Shown here piece after piece: positions 26,272 through 33,578 of a stretch of DNA of 37,548 bases. The notes below the pieces were generated by a model that saw only the letters and a program-made list of their open reading frames with translations, did no database searches and was not told the DNA's origin. Where the stretch lies: the NCBI GenBank assembly GCA_002320605.1, contig DCKG01000012.1, forward strand, positions 1 to 37,548, given 5' to 3'. Numbering within the stretch: the first letter of the stretch is position 1; the number at the start of each line of letters is the position of its first letter. The translations under genes and the position numbers were made by a program. This DNA is from Bacteroidales bacterium UBA1680. GTDB taxonomy: Bacteria; Bacteroidota; Bacteroidia; Bacteroidales; UBA932.

Positions 26272-27393
26272 TTAAGAAACCATGATTGGCATCAGGATGC
26301 CGCAAACTTTCTCTGTGTCAGCTTCTTCCTCTGAAGGAACTATCAATGCGGCCCTGCGAGCGTCCGCGAACTTCATTACCAATGTCTCGCAAGTCATGTT
26401 GGACAGAATCTCGATCAGGAACGTGGACTTGAATCCGATTGAAAGCTCGTCTCCGGAATAGTCGCAATTTATCTTCTCGTATGCGGCGATGGCGAATCCG
26501 AGGTCTTGGGCGGATATCTCCAGCTGGCCAGGCTTCAGATCCAGTTTAATATGATTCGAAGCCTTGTTTGCGCAGACGGCCACGCGCTTGACGGTGTTAA
26601 GGAGCAGTTGCCTGTCGATTTTCAGTATGCTGGAATTGTTCTGAGGAATGACGTCGCGGTATTTAGGATATTTCCCGACTATCAGCCTGCAAATCATCGT
26701 AGTCTTACCGAAAGCGAAGACAACGGTGCTGGAATCGAATGTTATATTGACGTCCTCCTCGTCTTTGTCAAGTATCGACCTCAGCACTGCCGCTGGCTTC
26801 TTGTGAAGAATGAACGAGCATTTTTCCTCCGCCTTCACGTCATTCGTCGTGTAGCATATCAGCTTATGGGAGTCAGATGCCACCAGCGTAGTGGATTGTA
26901 CATCGAAATCGAAGAATATTCCGTTCATCGCAGGGCGGATTTCATCATCTGCGGTAGCATATATGGTTCCGCTGATTCCGTCTGCAAGGCTCTGCGCGGG
27001 AAATGTTATTTTCTCGGCATCGTCCCCGGCTCCCTTTATCTCAGGGTAATCCTCGGCTGGGAAGAATGGGAGAATAGAGTTGCCGGTAGCCCAATCGCAT
27101 TCGATGGCGCTGTCGGAGGCTGTCTTAATCGTAAGCGGCTGGTCCGGAAGCTCCTTTAGCAGATCGATGATATGCCTTGCCGGGACAGCGATTTTCCCTT
27201 CTTCCTCTGTCTTGTCTACTTCGATGCCAGTCCTCAATGTAAGCTCTGAATCCGAGGCAGTGACTTCCAGAAGGTTGCCTTCCAATACGAAAAGAAAATT
27301 TTCGAGGATAGGCAGAGCCGACTTTGCAGGAATAGCCTTGGATATATCCATCAATCCTTTGAGGAGTTCTGTGCTTGATACGTTGAATTTCAT
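26272..27393 (-). CDS. dnaN: DNA polymerase III beta subunit (sliding clamp)
   Basis: A 373-residue clamp with three similar domains of about 120 residues. It forms a dimer ring around DNA that tethers the polymerase. The start MKFNVSSTELLKGL and KSALPILENFLF are typical, as is DLLKELPDQPLTI. The C-terminal end reads CGILMPIMVS, matching the family's M-P-[MI] ending that binds the clamp loader and polymerases. The length is normal. dnaA is not next to it. It leads a minus-strand row with the exonuclease and FAH-like genes. Confidence 0.97.
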   Translation of the reverse strand: MKFNVSSTELLKGLMDISKAIPAKSALPILENFLFVLEGNLLEVTASDSELTLRTGIEVDKTEEEGKIAVPARHIIDLLKELPDQPLTIKTASDSAIECDWATGNSILPFFPAEDYPEIKGAGDDAEKITFPAQSLADGISGTIYATADDEIRPAMNGIFFDFDVQSTTLVASDSHKLICYTTNDVKAEEKCSFILHKKPAAVLRSILDKDEEDVNITFDSSTVVFAFGKTTMICRLIVGKYPKYRDVIPQNNSSILKIDRQLLLNTVKRVAVCANKASNHIKLDLKPGQLEISAQDLGFAIAAYEKINCDYSGDELSIGFKSTFLIEILSNMTCETLVMKFADARRAALIVPSEEEADTEKVCGILMPIMVS

Positions 27394-27449
27394 ATTCTTT
27401 TGATTATTTAGTTCCCTTTTTCGCCTCGCCGAAGCGGCTTCAGCAATTA

Positions 27450-27457
27450 CAAATATA
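27450..27457 (-). promoter_or_regulatory. Possible -7 box of dnaN
   Basis: Read on the minus strand this is TATATTTG, matching TAnnTTTG. It lies 57 bases before the dnaN start. No clear TTTG is found at the usual distance. Confidence 0.35.
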
Positions 27458-27548
27458 AGAATATATTTGAGAAAACAGATGGCACATAATTTGAGATTTT
27501 ATTATTGGCTCTTGAAATGCTTTAAACATGCTTTTCGAGAGTCATTTT

Positions 27549-27603
27549 GTCCTGAACTTGATTCAGGACCTAACACCTGCCGTCATGCTGAACTTGATTC
27601 AGG
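27549..27603. repeat. Two copies of a short palindromic repeat
   Basis: GTCCTGAACTTGATTCAGGA plus a final C (27549-27569) is a perfect palindrome with 8-base arms. A second copy, GCTGAACTTGATTCAGGAT (27587-27605), shares CTGAACTTGATTCAG exactly; the copies are 36 bases apart. Such units (TCATGCTGAACTTGATTCAG) are a widely dispersed REP-like repeat in several phyla. They sit between the divergent dnaN and htrA genes. No long T-tract follows. Confidence 0.65.
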
Positions 27604-27644
27604 ATTTATTTTGAAACCATGAAATAATTTTAATTAAATAAAAT

Positions 27645-29123
27645 ATGTCAACGATGAAAAAAAGTGTTATTACGATTCTGTTGTCCGTGGTCTTAAGCGT
27701 GCTTGCTGCTTATGGCGTAGTCAAAGCTGCGAATACCAGCAATGGCGACAGTGCCGGAACAGTGGAAAATGTCACTAAGACTGTCAATTTGGCACAGTCT
27801 GATTATCCTGATTTTACTTATGCGGCAGAGTCCGCCGTCGAGGCGGTGGTCTATGTCGAAGTCACTATAACCCAGCAATATCAGATTGATCCTTTCTGGC
27901 GCTTCTTCTTTGGCGAAGACTCGGTACAGCAGGATCAGAAGGGTAGCGGCTCAGGCGTGATCATCCGTCCGGATGGCTACATAGTGACTAACAACCACGT
28001 TGTCGCAAATGCAACGAAGATTGAGGTTACCTTGAATAATAATAAGAAATACGCCGCAAAAGTGATAGGAACAGATCCTGCTACCGATGTGGCTCTGATT
28101 AAGATTGATGCGACCGGCCTGCCAACGATTCCTTTTGGAGACTCTGACAAGCTTCGCCTTGGCGAGTGGGTTCTTGCCATAGGGAGCCCTCTGGGGTACG
28201 AGCTTAGGTCAACTATCACAGCAGGCATCGTCAGCGCAAAGGGTCGTTCGATGGGACGTGATCCTAGGACTCAGCAGAGTCAGCTTCAGATAGAGTCTTT
28301 CATTCAGACAGATGCGGCAGTGAACCCTGGTAACTCAGGCGGTGCCCTCGTGAATAAGAAGGGCGAGCTGGTCGGAATCAATACGGCCATAATTTCCCAG
28401 ACAGGCTCATATTCGGGATATTCATTTGCCGTGCCTGTGAATATAGTTAAGAAAGTTGTCGAGGATCTCATCGATTTTGGCTCGGTTAAGAGGGCAGTCC
28501 TGGGCATCTCCATGAGCGATCTTAGCGAAAATCTCGCTAAGAGCCTGAAATACAATTCAGTCGAAGAAATGACCGAAAAATTGAAACTTTCTGATTTAAA
28601 CGGCGTATATATTGGTGAGGTTGTGAAAGGTAGTGCTGCACAGAAGGCTGGAGTGCAAGAGGGTGACATACTGATTGCCATCGATGGAGAGAAAGTCCAT
28701 GGTGGCTCTTCAGTTCAGGAGAAAGTTAATTCCTATCGTCCAGGTGATAAAGCTAAGCTTACCGTAATCCGTGAGGGCAAAGAAAAGCAGCTTGAAGTTA
28801 CGTTCAAGGGCAGCACTTACGAGAATGGCGCAGAGGTAGGCGAAGGCGAGATTGCATTCTACGGCGCTACTTTGAAGGCTGCGTCAAAGGAAACTCTCAG
28901 CAGGCTAGGATTGAAGAATGGGGTTGAGGTCGTTTCCGTTGGCACGGGCAAGATGCTGGATGCTGGAGCTTCCGAAGGCTTAGTGATCACTTACGTGAAC
29001 GACAAGGCCGTGAGCACGCCTCAGGACGTTGTTAATGCCGCAAAATCTGCAAGCAGGTCTGTGTACATCGAAGGTGTTTCCGCAAATGGAAGGAAGACTT
29101 ACTTCGGATTCGGCAAGGAATAA
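27645..29123 (+). CDS. Periplasmic serine protease DegQ/HtrA
   Basis: A trypsin-like protease-chaperone of 492 residues with an N-terminal signal or anchor segment (about 5-28). The catalytic triad is His118 (VTNNHVV), Asp148 (PATDVALIKI) and Ser231 (NPGNSGGAL). A first PDZ domain covers about 285-385 and a second about 395-488. It degrades or refolds damaged envelope proteins. An ATG at 27654 (MKKSV) is an equally good start. The gene is monocistronic: a strong hairpin follows the stop codon and then rpoD begins. Upstream is AT-rich DNA with the palindromic repeats; no promoter box was recognised. Confidence 0.95.
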   Translation: MSTMKKSVITILLSVVLSVLAAYGVVKAANTSNGDSAGTVENVTKTVNLAQSDYPDFTYAAESAVEAVVYVEVTITQQYQIDPFWRFFFGEDSVQQDQKGSGSGVIIRPDGYIVTNNHVVANATKIEVTLNNNKKYAAKVIGTDPATDVALIKIDATGLPTIPFGDSDKLRLGEWVLAIGSPLGYELRSTITAGIVSAKGRSMGRDPRTQQSQLQIESFIQTDAAVNPGNSGGALVNKKGELVGINTAIISQTGSYSGYSFAVPVNIVKKVVEDLIDFGSVKRAVLGISMSDLSENLAKSLKYNSVEEMTEKLKLSDLNGVYIGEVVKGSAAQKAGVQEGDILIAIDGEKVHGGSSVQEKVNSYRPGDKAKLTVIREGKEKQLEVTFKGSTYENGAEVGEGEIAFYGATLKAASKETLSRLGLKNGVEVVSVGTGKMLDAGASEGLVITYVNDKAVSTPQDVVNAAKSASRSVYIEGVSANGRKTYFGFGKE

Positions 29124-29145
29124 ACTGAACTGTTTTTGACTGTGT

Positions 29146-29191
29146 TTCCCTTGCGAGGCCTGTAAAAACAGCTTCGCAGGGGAATATTTTT
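29146..29191 (+). terminator. Intrinsic terminator or attenuator between htrA and rpoD
   Basis: TTCCCTTGCGA (29146-29156) pairs with TCGCAGGGGAA (29174-29184) with one G-T pair, and CTGT/ACAG closes an inner AAAA loop. The stem is followed by TATTTTT. It ends only seven bases before the rpoD start codon, so it could terminate htrA or attenuate rpoD. Confidence 0.75.
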
Positions 29192-29198
29192 AAACTAT

Positions 29199-30059
29199 AT
29201 GAGACAACTTAAGATTACCAAATCAATCACCAACCGCGAAAGCGCGTCATTGGACAAGTATTTACAGGAAATAGGACGTGAAGAGCTGGTGACGCCGGAA
29301 GAGGAAGTGGAGCTTTCGCAAAGAATTCGCAAAGGTGACCAGAAAGCACTAGAAAAACTTACGCGGGCCAATCTGAGGTTCGTGGTCTCTGTCGCCAAGC
29401 AGTATCAAAATCAAGGGCTCAGCCTTCCAGACCTCATCAATGAGGGCAATCTGGGACTAATTAAGGCGGCTGAGAAATTCGACGAGACCAGAGGCTTCAA
29501 ATTCATTTCCTATGCCGTGTGGTGGATTCGTCAGTCGATACTGCAGGCTCTGGCAGAGCAATCCAGGATAGTCAGGCTGCCGCTCAATCAGGTCGGCTCC
29601 CTGAATAAAATCAACAAGGCTCTGTCTCAGTTCGAGCAAAAGAATGAGCGTGCTCCTTCCAACGAGGAACTTTCCGAGATGATCGACATTCCTCAGGATA
29701 AGATTTCTGATACGCTGAGAGTGTCCGGAAGGCATGTTTCCGTGGATGCTCCTTTCGTTGAGGGCGAGGATAACAGCCTGCTGGACGTCATCCCTAACGA
29801 TGATTCTCCTAGTGCTGATAAAGGACTTGAGAATGAGTCTCTCAGCACCGAGATTGAAAGGGCTCTGCAGATTCTTACTCTTCGCGAGAGGGAAATCATC
29901 AAGAGTTTCTTCGGAATAGGCTGCCAGGAGATGACGCTTGAGGAAATTGGCGAAAGGCTCGATCTCACGAGGGAAAGGGTTCGCCAGATTAAGGAAAAAG
30001 CTATTCGTAAACTAAAGAAACCAACTGCAAGCTCATTGCTCAAAACCTATCTCGGCTGA
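29199..30059 (+). CDS. rpoD: RNA polymerase primary sigma factor (RpoD, short Bacteroidota type)
   Basis: A sigma-70 of 286 residues, the compact primary sigma of Bacteroidota, with regions 1.2 to 4.2 but no long region 1.1. Region 2 includes ANLRFVVSVAKQYQNQGL and DLINEGNLGLIKAAEKFDET, then the -10 recognition helix FISYAVWWIRQSI. Region 3 has APSNEELSEMI, and region 4.2 has LTLREREIIKSFFG and the helix-turn-helix TLEEIGERLDLTRERVRQIK. It directs transcription of housekeeping genes and recognises the TTTG/TAnnTTTG boxes noted in this window. Its TGA stop overlaps the argS ATG by one base. Confidence 0.97.
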   Translation: MRQLKITKSITNRESASLDKYLQEIGREELVTPEEEVELSQRIRKGDQKALEKLTRANLRFVVSVAKQYQNQGLSLPDLINEGNLGLIKAAEKFDETRGFKFISYAVWWIRQSILQALAEQSRIVRLPLNQVGSLNKINKALSQFEQKNERAPSNEELSEMIDIPQDKISDTLRVSGRHVSVDAPFVEGEDNSLLDVIPNDDSPSADKGLENESLSTEIERALQILTLREREIIKSFFGIGCQEMTLEEIGERLDLTRERVRQIKEKAIRKLKKPTASSLLKTYLG

Positions 30060-31846
30060 TGACTCCTGAAATATTCATTGCTTCAAAGGCTTCAGAAGCC
30101 ATAAAAGCGCTTTATAATGCCGAGCTTGACGCGAAGGATTTGCAGGTCTCGGTCACAAGAAAAGAATTCGAAGGGGACTACACTCTTGTGGTGTTCCCCC
30201 TTCTTCGTTTATCACATGCCGCTCCAGAGGATACTGGGAATGCCATAGGCGATTGGTTGAAGACGAATGTGCCTGAAATAAGTTCATTCAACTGCGTGAA
30301 GGGTTTCCTGAATATATGCTTCTCGAACCTATTCTGGAACGAGCTGTTCTCGGAAATCGCAGGCGAAGAGGATTTCGGCCAGCTGCCTTCCACGGGCAGG
30401 AACATCATGGTCGAGTTTTCTTCCCCGAATACGAATAAGCCTCTGCATCTCGGGCACATCAGGAACAACCTGCTTGGAGATTCTGTTTCCAGGCTGTTGA
30501 AGGCCAGCGGAAACAATGTCATCAAGGCTACGCTCGTAAATGACAGGGGAGTGCACATCTGCAAGTCCATGTACGCCTGGCTGAAGGTCGGTGGTGGCGC
30601 AACGCCTGAGTCCACAGGAAAGAAGGGAGACCACCTGGTTGGGGATATGTACGTGGCTTTCAACGATATATTCACAAAAGAGGTCGCTGCTCTCATGGAG
30701 AAAGGCATGTCGAAGGAAGAGGCTGAAAAGGAGGCTCCTTCCATAAGGGCGGCTCACGAGATGCTGCAGAAGTGGGAGGCTGGCGACAAGGAAGTGCGCG
30801 ACCTCTGGGCTAAGATGAACAAGTGGGTGCTGGATGGCTTCGATGAAACCTACAAGGCGCTTGGGATATCTTTCGACAGGACATATTTCGAGTCTCAAAC
30901 CTATCTTCTTGGTAAGTCACTGGTCCAGAAAGGTTTGGATATGGGTGTCTTCGTGAAGGATCCAGATGGTTCTGTTTGGTGCGACTTAACTGCCGATGGC
31001 TTGGACAGGAAACTTCTCATCCGCTCCGATGGCACTTCTGTCTACATTACACAGGACTTGGGCACTGCGGAGAAACGTTTCCAGGAATATAATCTCGACT
31101 CTCACATCTATGTCGTGGGAGACGAGCAGAATTATCATTTCCAGGTTCTGAAGCTCATCCTGAAGAAGCTGGGTTTTGCTTGGGCGGACAATATCTATCA
31201 CCTGTCTTATGGCATGGTAGAACTGCCTGAGGGGAAGATGAAATCCCGAGAGGGTACGGTAGTGGATGCAGATGACCTGATCCAGAAGATGTACGAGGAG
31301 GCCAAGGCTACTTCCGAGGAGTCTGGTAAACTGGAGGGAGCGCCTGAAGAGGAAAAGGAGATGCTTTACAAGATGATTGGCTTGGGTGCCCTGAAATATT
31401 TCATCATCAAGGTCGACCCGAAGAAGACGATGCTCTTCAATCCGAAGGAATCCATCGATTTCAACGGCAACACCGGTCCATTCATTCAGTATACTCATGC
31501 CAGGATTAAATCCATCCTGAGAAAGGCAGAGGAAAGGAATATATCATATTCAAGAAGCTCCATTCCTACTGTTGAACTTAGTGCCAAGGAAATCAGGCTG
31601 CTGAAGCTTCTGAATACATTTCCTTCGAAAGTTGCCGAAGGGGCAGCTGCCTATTCGCCTGCAGTCATAGCTAACTATGCCTACGATGTGGCTAAGGAGT
31701 TCAACCAGTATTACCACGACACGCCTATCTTGAAGGAGACGGATCAGGATGTCCTGATGTCCAGGCTTGCCCTCATCGACACCCTAGCCTCAGTTCTCCG
31801 CAATGCGATGTGCATCTTAGGCATCGAACTTCCGGAGAGAATGTAA
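30059..31846 (+). CDS. argS: Arginyl-tRNA synthetase
   Basis: A class I aminoacyl-tRNA synthetase of 595 residues. The HIGH motif is HLGH at 130-133 (SPNTNKPLHLGHIRNN). The KMSKS-like loop is KMKSREGTVV, typical of ArgRS. The N-terminal domain (1-110) and the C-terminal anticodon-binding domain (about 465-595, ending LGIELPERM) are both present. It charges tRNA-Arg with arginine. The start overlaps the rpoD stop, so the two are translationally coupled. The gene ends 36 bases from the converging lipoprotein gene, and no convincing terminator is seen in that gap. Confidence 0.97.
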   Translation: MTPEIFIASKASEAIKALYNAELDAKDLQVSVTRKEFEGDYTLVVFPLLRLSHAAPEDTGNAIGDWLKTNVPEISSFNCVKGFLNICFSNLFWNELFSEIAGEEDFGQLPSTGRNIMVEFSSPNTNKPLHLGHIRNNLLGDSVSRLLKASGNNVIKATLVNDRGVHICKSMYAWLKVGGGATPESTGKKGDHLVGDMYVAFNDIFTKEVAALMEKGMSKEEAEKEAPSIRAAHEMLQKWEAGDKEVRDLWAKMNKWVLDGFDETYKALGISFDRTYFESQTYLLGKSLVQKGLDMGVFVKDPDGSVWCDLTADGLDRKLLIRSDGTSVYITQDLGTAEKRFQEYNLDSHIYVVGDEQNYHFQVLKLILKKLGFAWADNIYHLSYGMVELPEGKMKSREGTVVDADDLIQKMYEEAKATSEESGKLEGAPEEEKEMLYKMIGLGALKYFIIKVDPKKTMLFNPKESIDFNGNTGPFIQYTHARIKSILRKAEERNISYSRSSIPTVELSAKEIRLLKLLNTFPSKVAEGAAAYSPAVIANYAYDVAKEFNQYYHDTPILKETDQDVLMSRLALIDTLASVLRNAMCILGIELPERM

Positions 31847-31882
31847 TTTCTCGGAGGGGCGGCAAACGTCTATACGTTACTG

Positions 31883-32506
31883 TCAGAGTGCTTGATTCTC
31901 TGATGAATTAGGGAAGAACAGCCTGTTGAGAAAGGCTGTTTTTCCTTTCTTTGCCATTTCATCGTGGAGCTGATGAATCAATGGATATTCCGGATTGTCA
32001 GACTTGACCGAATCCAGTATCTTGTCGCATTCACTCTGGTTTCCATATAGATAGTACAGTATCCACCTGTCCGAATAAGATATGGCTCCCTCATTTTTCC
32101 TCAGCTGGTGAGACATTAGATGAATTGCATGACGGTATGTTTTATGGGCCTTTTTCTCGTCTCCGAAATAATCATAAAACATTCCTAGGTTCGTCCATGC
32201 ATTGACGTTGTCTTTATTGTATCTGATGACCGTCTTGATGATTGGCTCAATCTCTGATGCTCGTCCCAGATATTCCAGGGATAGAACCTTATTCGTCAGT
32301 GCCCATTCATAGCTTGGCGATATGGCCAAAGCAGAGTCAAGCAAAGGCAATGCTTCGCCGTACTCTCCTCCTGCCATCAGTTCGGCCGCTCTGGTGTTCA
32401 ACTCAACTGATTTTTGGTTGACCGATGTAAAGAACTGTCCTTGTCCGCAAGAAAAAATTGAAAACAAAAGTAATGCTATCGCAAAGGTCAAAAGTGTAGC
32501 TTTCAT
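31883..32506 (-). CDS. TPR-containing lipoprotein at the end of the peptide cluster
   Basis: A 207-residue protein with a lipoprotein signal (FSIFSCG, Cys20 as the lipidated residue), so it is anchored in an envelope membrane. About three TPR units can be seen: ALPLLDSALAISPSYEWALT, a following unit near 75-105, and NAWTNLGMFYDYFGDEKKAH with YRHAIHL. It starts six bases after the precursor peptide gene stops, so both are on one message. TPR lipoproteins bind partner proteins. In this position it might help export, protect the producer or hold a partner of the peptide, but none of this is shown by the sequence. It converges with argS. Confidence 0.75.
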   Translation of the reverse strand: MKATLLTFAIALLLFSIFSCGQGQFFTSVNQKSVELNTRAAELMAGGEYGEALPLLDSALAISPSYEWALTNKVLSLEYLGRASEIEPIIKTVIRYNKDNVNAWTNLGMFYDYFGDEKKAHKTYRHAIHLMSHQLRKNEGAISYSDRWILYYLYGNQSECDKILDSVKSDNPEYPLIHQLHDEMAKKGKTAFLNRLFFPNSSENQAL

Positions 32507-32512
32507 GGCTTC

Positions 32513-32659
32513 CTATTTTATGTTGATCTGGTAAACATTTTGAGAACCACTATATCCTGAGCCTCCACCGATTAAACCTTTCTGCTCCAGATCTCCGATG
32601 ACCGGCATGGAAATCGCCAGTTCATCGATACTTTTACGCATTAGTTTCAGTTTCTTCAT
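32513..32659 (-). CDS. GG-leader peptide, probable RiPP precursor
   Basis: A small gene of 48 codons. The leader begins MKKLKLMRKSIDELAISMPV and ends LEQKGLIGGG. This matches the Bacteroidota natural-product precursor pattern: M-K-K-L-x-L start, helical middle and a double-glycine end. If cleavage follows Gly32, positions -4 and -12 are Leu29 and Ile21, as in leaders cut by C39-type peptidases. The remaining core, about 15-16 residues (SGYSGSQNVYQINIK after Gly33), has three Ser, two Tyr, no Cys and no Thr. It lies between the LanC-like gene (67-base gap) and the TPR lipoprotein (6-base gap). The precursor role is inference from leader form and neighbours. Confidence 0.72.
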   Translation of the reverse strand: MKKLKLMRKSIDELAISMPVIGDLEQKGLIGGGSGYSGSQNVYQINIK

Positions 32660-32726
32660 GATTTTGAATATTTTAAATTAATAGTGTTTGTTTAATGTTC
32701 TATTTTAAGTATGCTGAGAATGCCAG

Positions 32727-33578
32727 TCAGGTAAATAAGCATTCCGACCACGGGACAATCCCGGGAATTGGCTCCATCTGAGCCAAAGCTATGCCAGCCA
32801 GACCGTCTTTGAGGCCATAGTGCAAAGCATAAATTCCTCTTGAGGGAGTGAACCATTTACGAAAGTCATCATTTTCATTGGAATATTCAAGCAGTGACAA
32901 CAACCTGTTCCTTACAAAGATATCTATGTCCTCTGGAGTTCCAGATGCAGTACCAGGACGATATAAACGCTGAATTTCAAATACGTACTCGAAATCAGGA
33001 TGTCTCAATGAGATTTTGTTCAATAGGAATAGTGGTACAATCTCATTCCCAATGAACCATATTGAAGCACTCTTGTCGGCCTCGCTTATGAGGCGATTCC
33101 TCCATTCCTTCACGAATCTCCTGACGTATTCTTGTGAAAAACGACTAGAACGCTCTATGGCATATAAACCGATTTGTAATGCCAAACGGATGTCATTGAC
33201 ATTATTGGAATAGATACAGTCAATCATCTGGCGGAAGATGAAGTCGTCTATTAGACACATCGTATCATCAAAATCGCATTCAATCAGTTCGTTGAGTATG
33301 AGGTAATTGATTCCCCATGCTATTCCACCTATCCCAGTATCGAAAGATAAATCTGCCTGCCTGGGGGCTAAACGGTGTACGTGAATCTGTCTGGTAAGAA
33401 AATCGAACGCATCAACAACGAGTTCGGATGCTTTTCTGTAGAACTTGTCTTTCTTTGTCTGTTTCCACAGGCACATCAGGAAAATGGCTATTCCCATGTT
33501 TCCGTACATCAGGCTCCGTTCTCGCCCTTTCAGGTTCTTCTCGCAGAGAAAAAATGCGATGTCATTAACTGATGTCAT
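32727..33578 (-). CDS. LanC-like protein without the usual zinc ligands
   Basis: A 283-residue protein of the lanthionine synthetase C fold (double alpha-barrel). Typical repeats are GNMGIAIFL (26-34), GIGGIAWGINYL (82-93) and GLKDGLAGIALA (255-266). Canonical LanC cyclases bind zinc through two Cys and a His (a Cys in a W-C-like site and C-H-G); neither motif is visible here. It could act as a scaffold or a divergent modifying enzyme. I place the start at the ATG at 33578, which overlaps the DUF5722 gene by 14 bases; an upstream in-frame ATG at 33644 would lie deep inside that gene. Translational coupling is likely. Confidence 0.75.
   Translation of the reverse strand: MTSVNDIAFFLCEKNLKGRERSLMYGNMGIAIFLMCLWKQTKKDKFYRKASELVVDAFDFLTRQIHVHRLAPRQADLSFDTGIGGIAWGINYLILNELIECDFDDTMCLIDDFIFRQMIDCIYSNNVNDIRLALQIGLYAIERSSRFSQEYVRRFVKEWRNRLISEADKSASIWFIGNEIVPLFLLNKISLRHPDFEYVFEIQRLYRPGTASGTPEDIDIFVRNRLLSLLEYSNENDDFRKWFTPSRGIYALHYGLKDGLAGIALAQMEPIPGIVPWSECLFT

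Noticed and set aside
25361..27159. Plus-strand open frames opposite the exonuclease and dnaN
   Set aside because: They are shadows of well-supported genes on the other strand.
27549..27603. Terminator for dnaN or htrA
   Set aside because: The palindromes lie upstream of both divergent genes and lack a T-tract; they fit a dispersed repeat.
31847..31882. Bidirectional terminator between argS and the lipoprotein gene
   Set aside because: Only a weak AACGT/ACGTT stem is present and no T-tract follows it on either strand.
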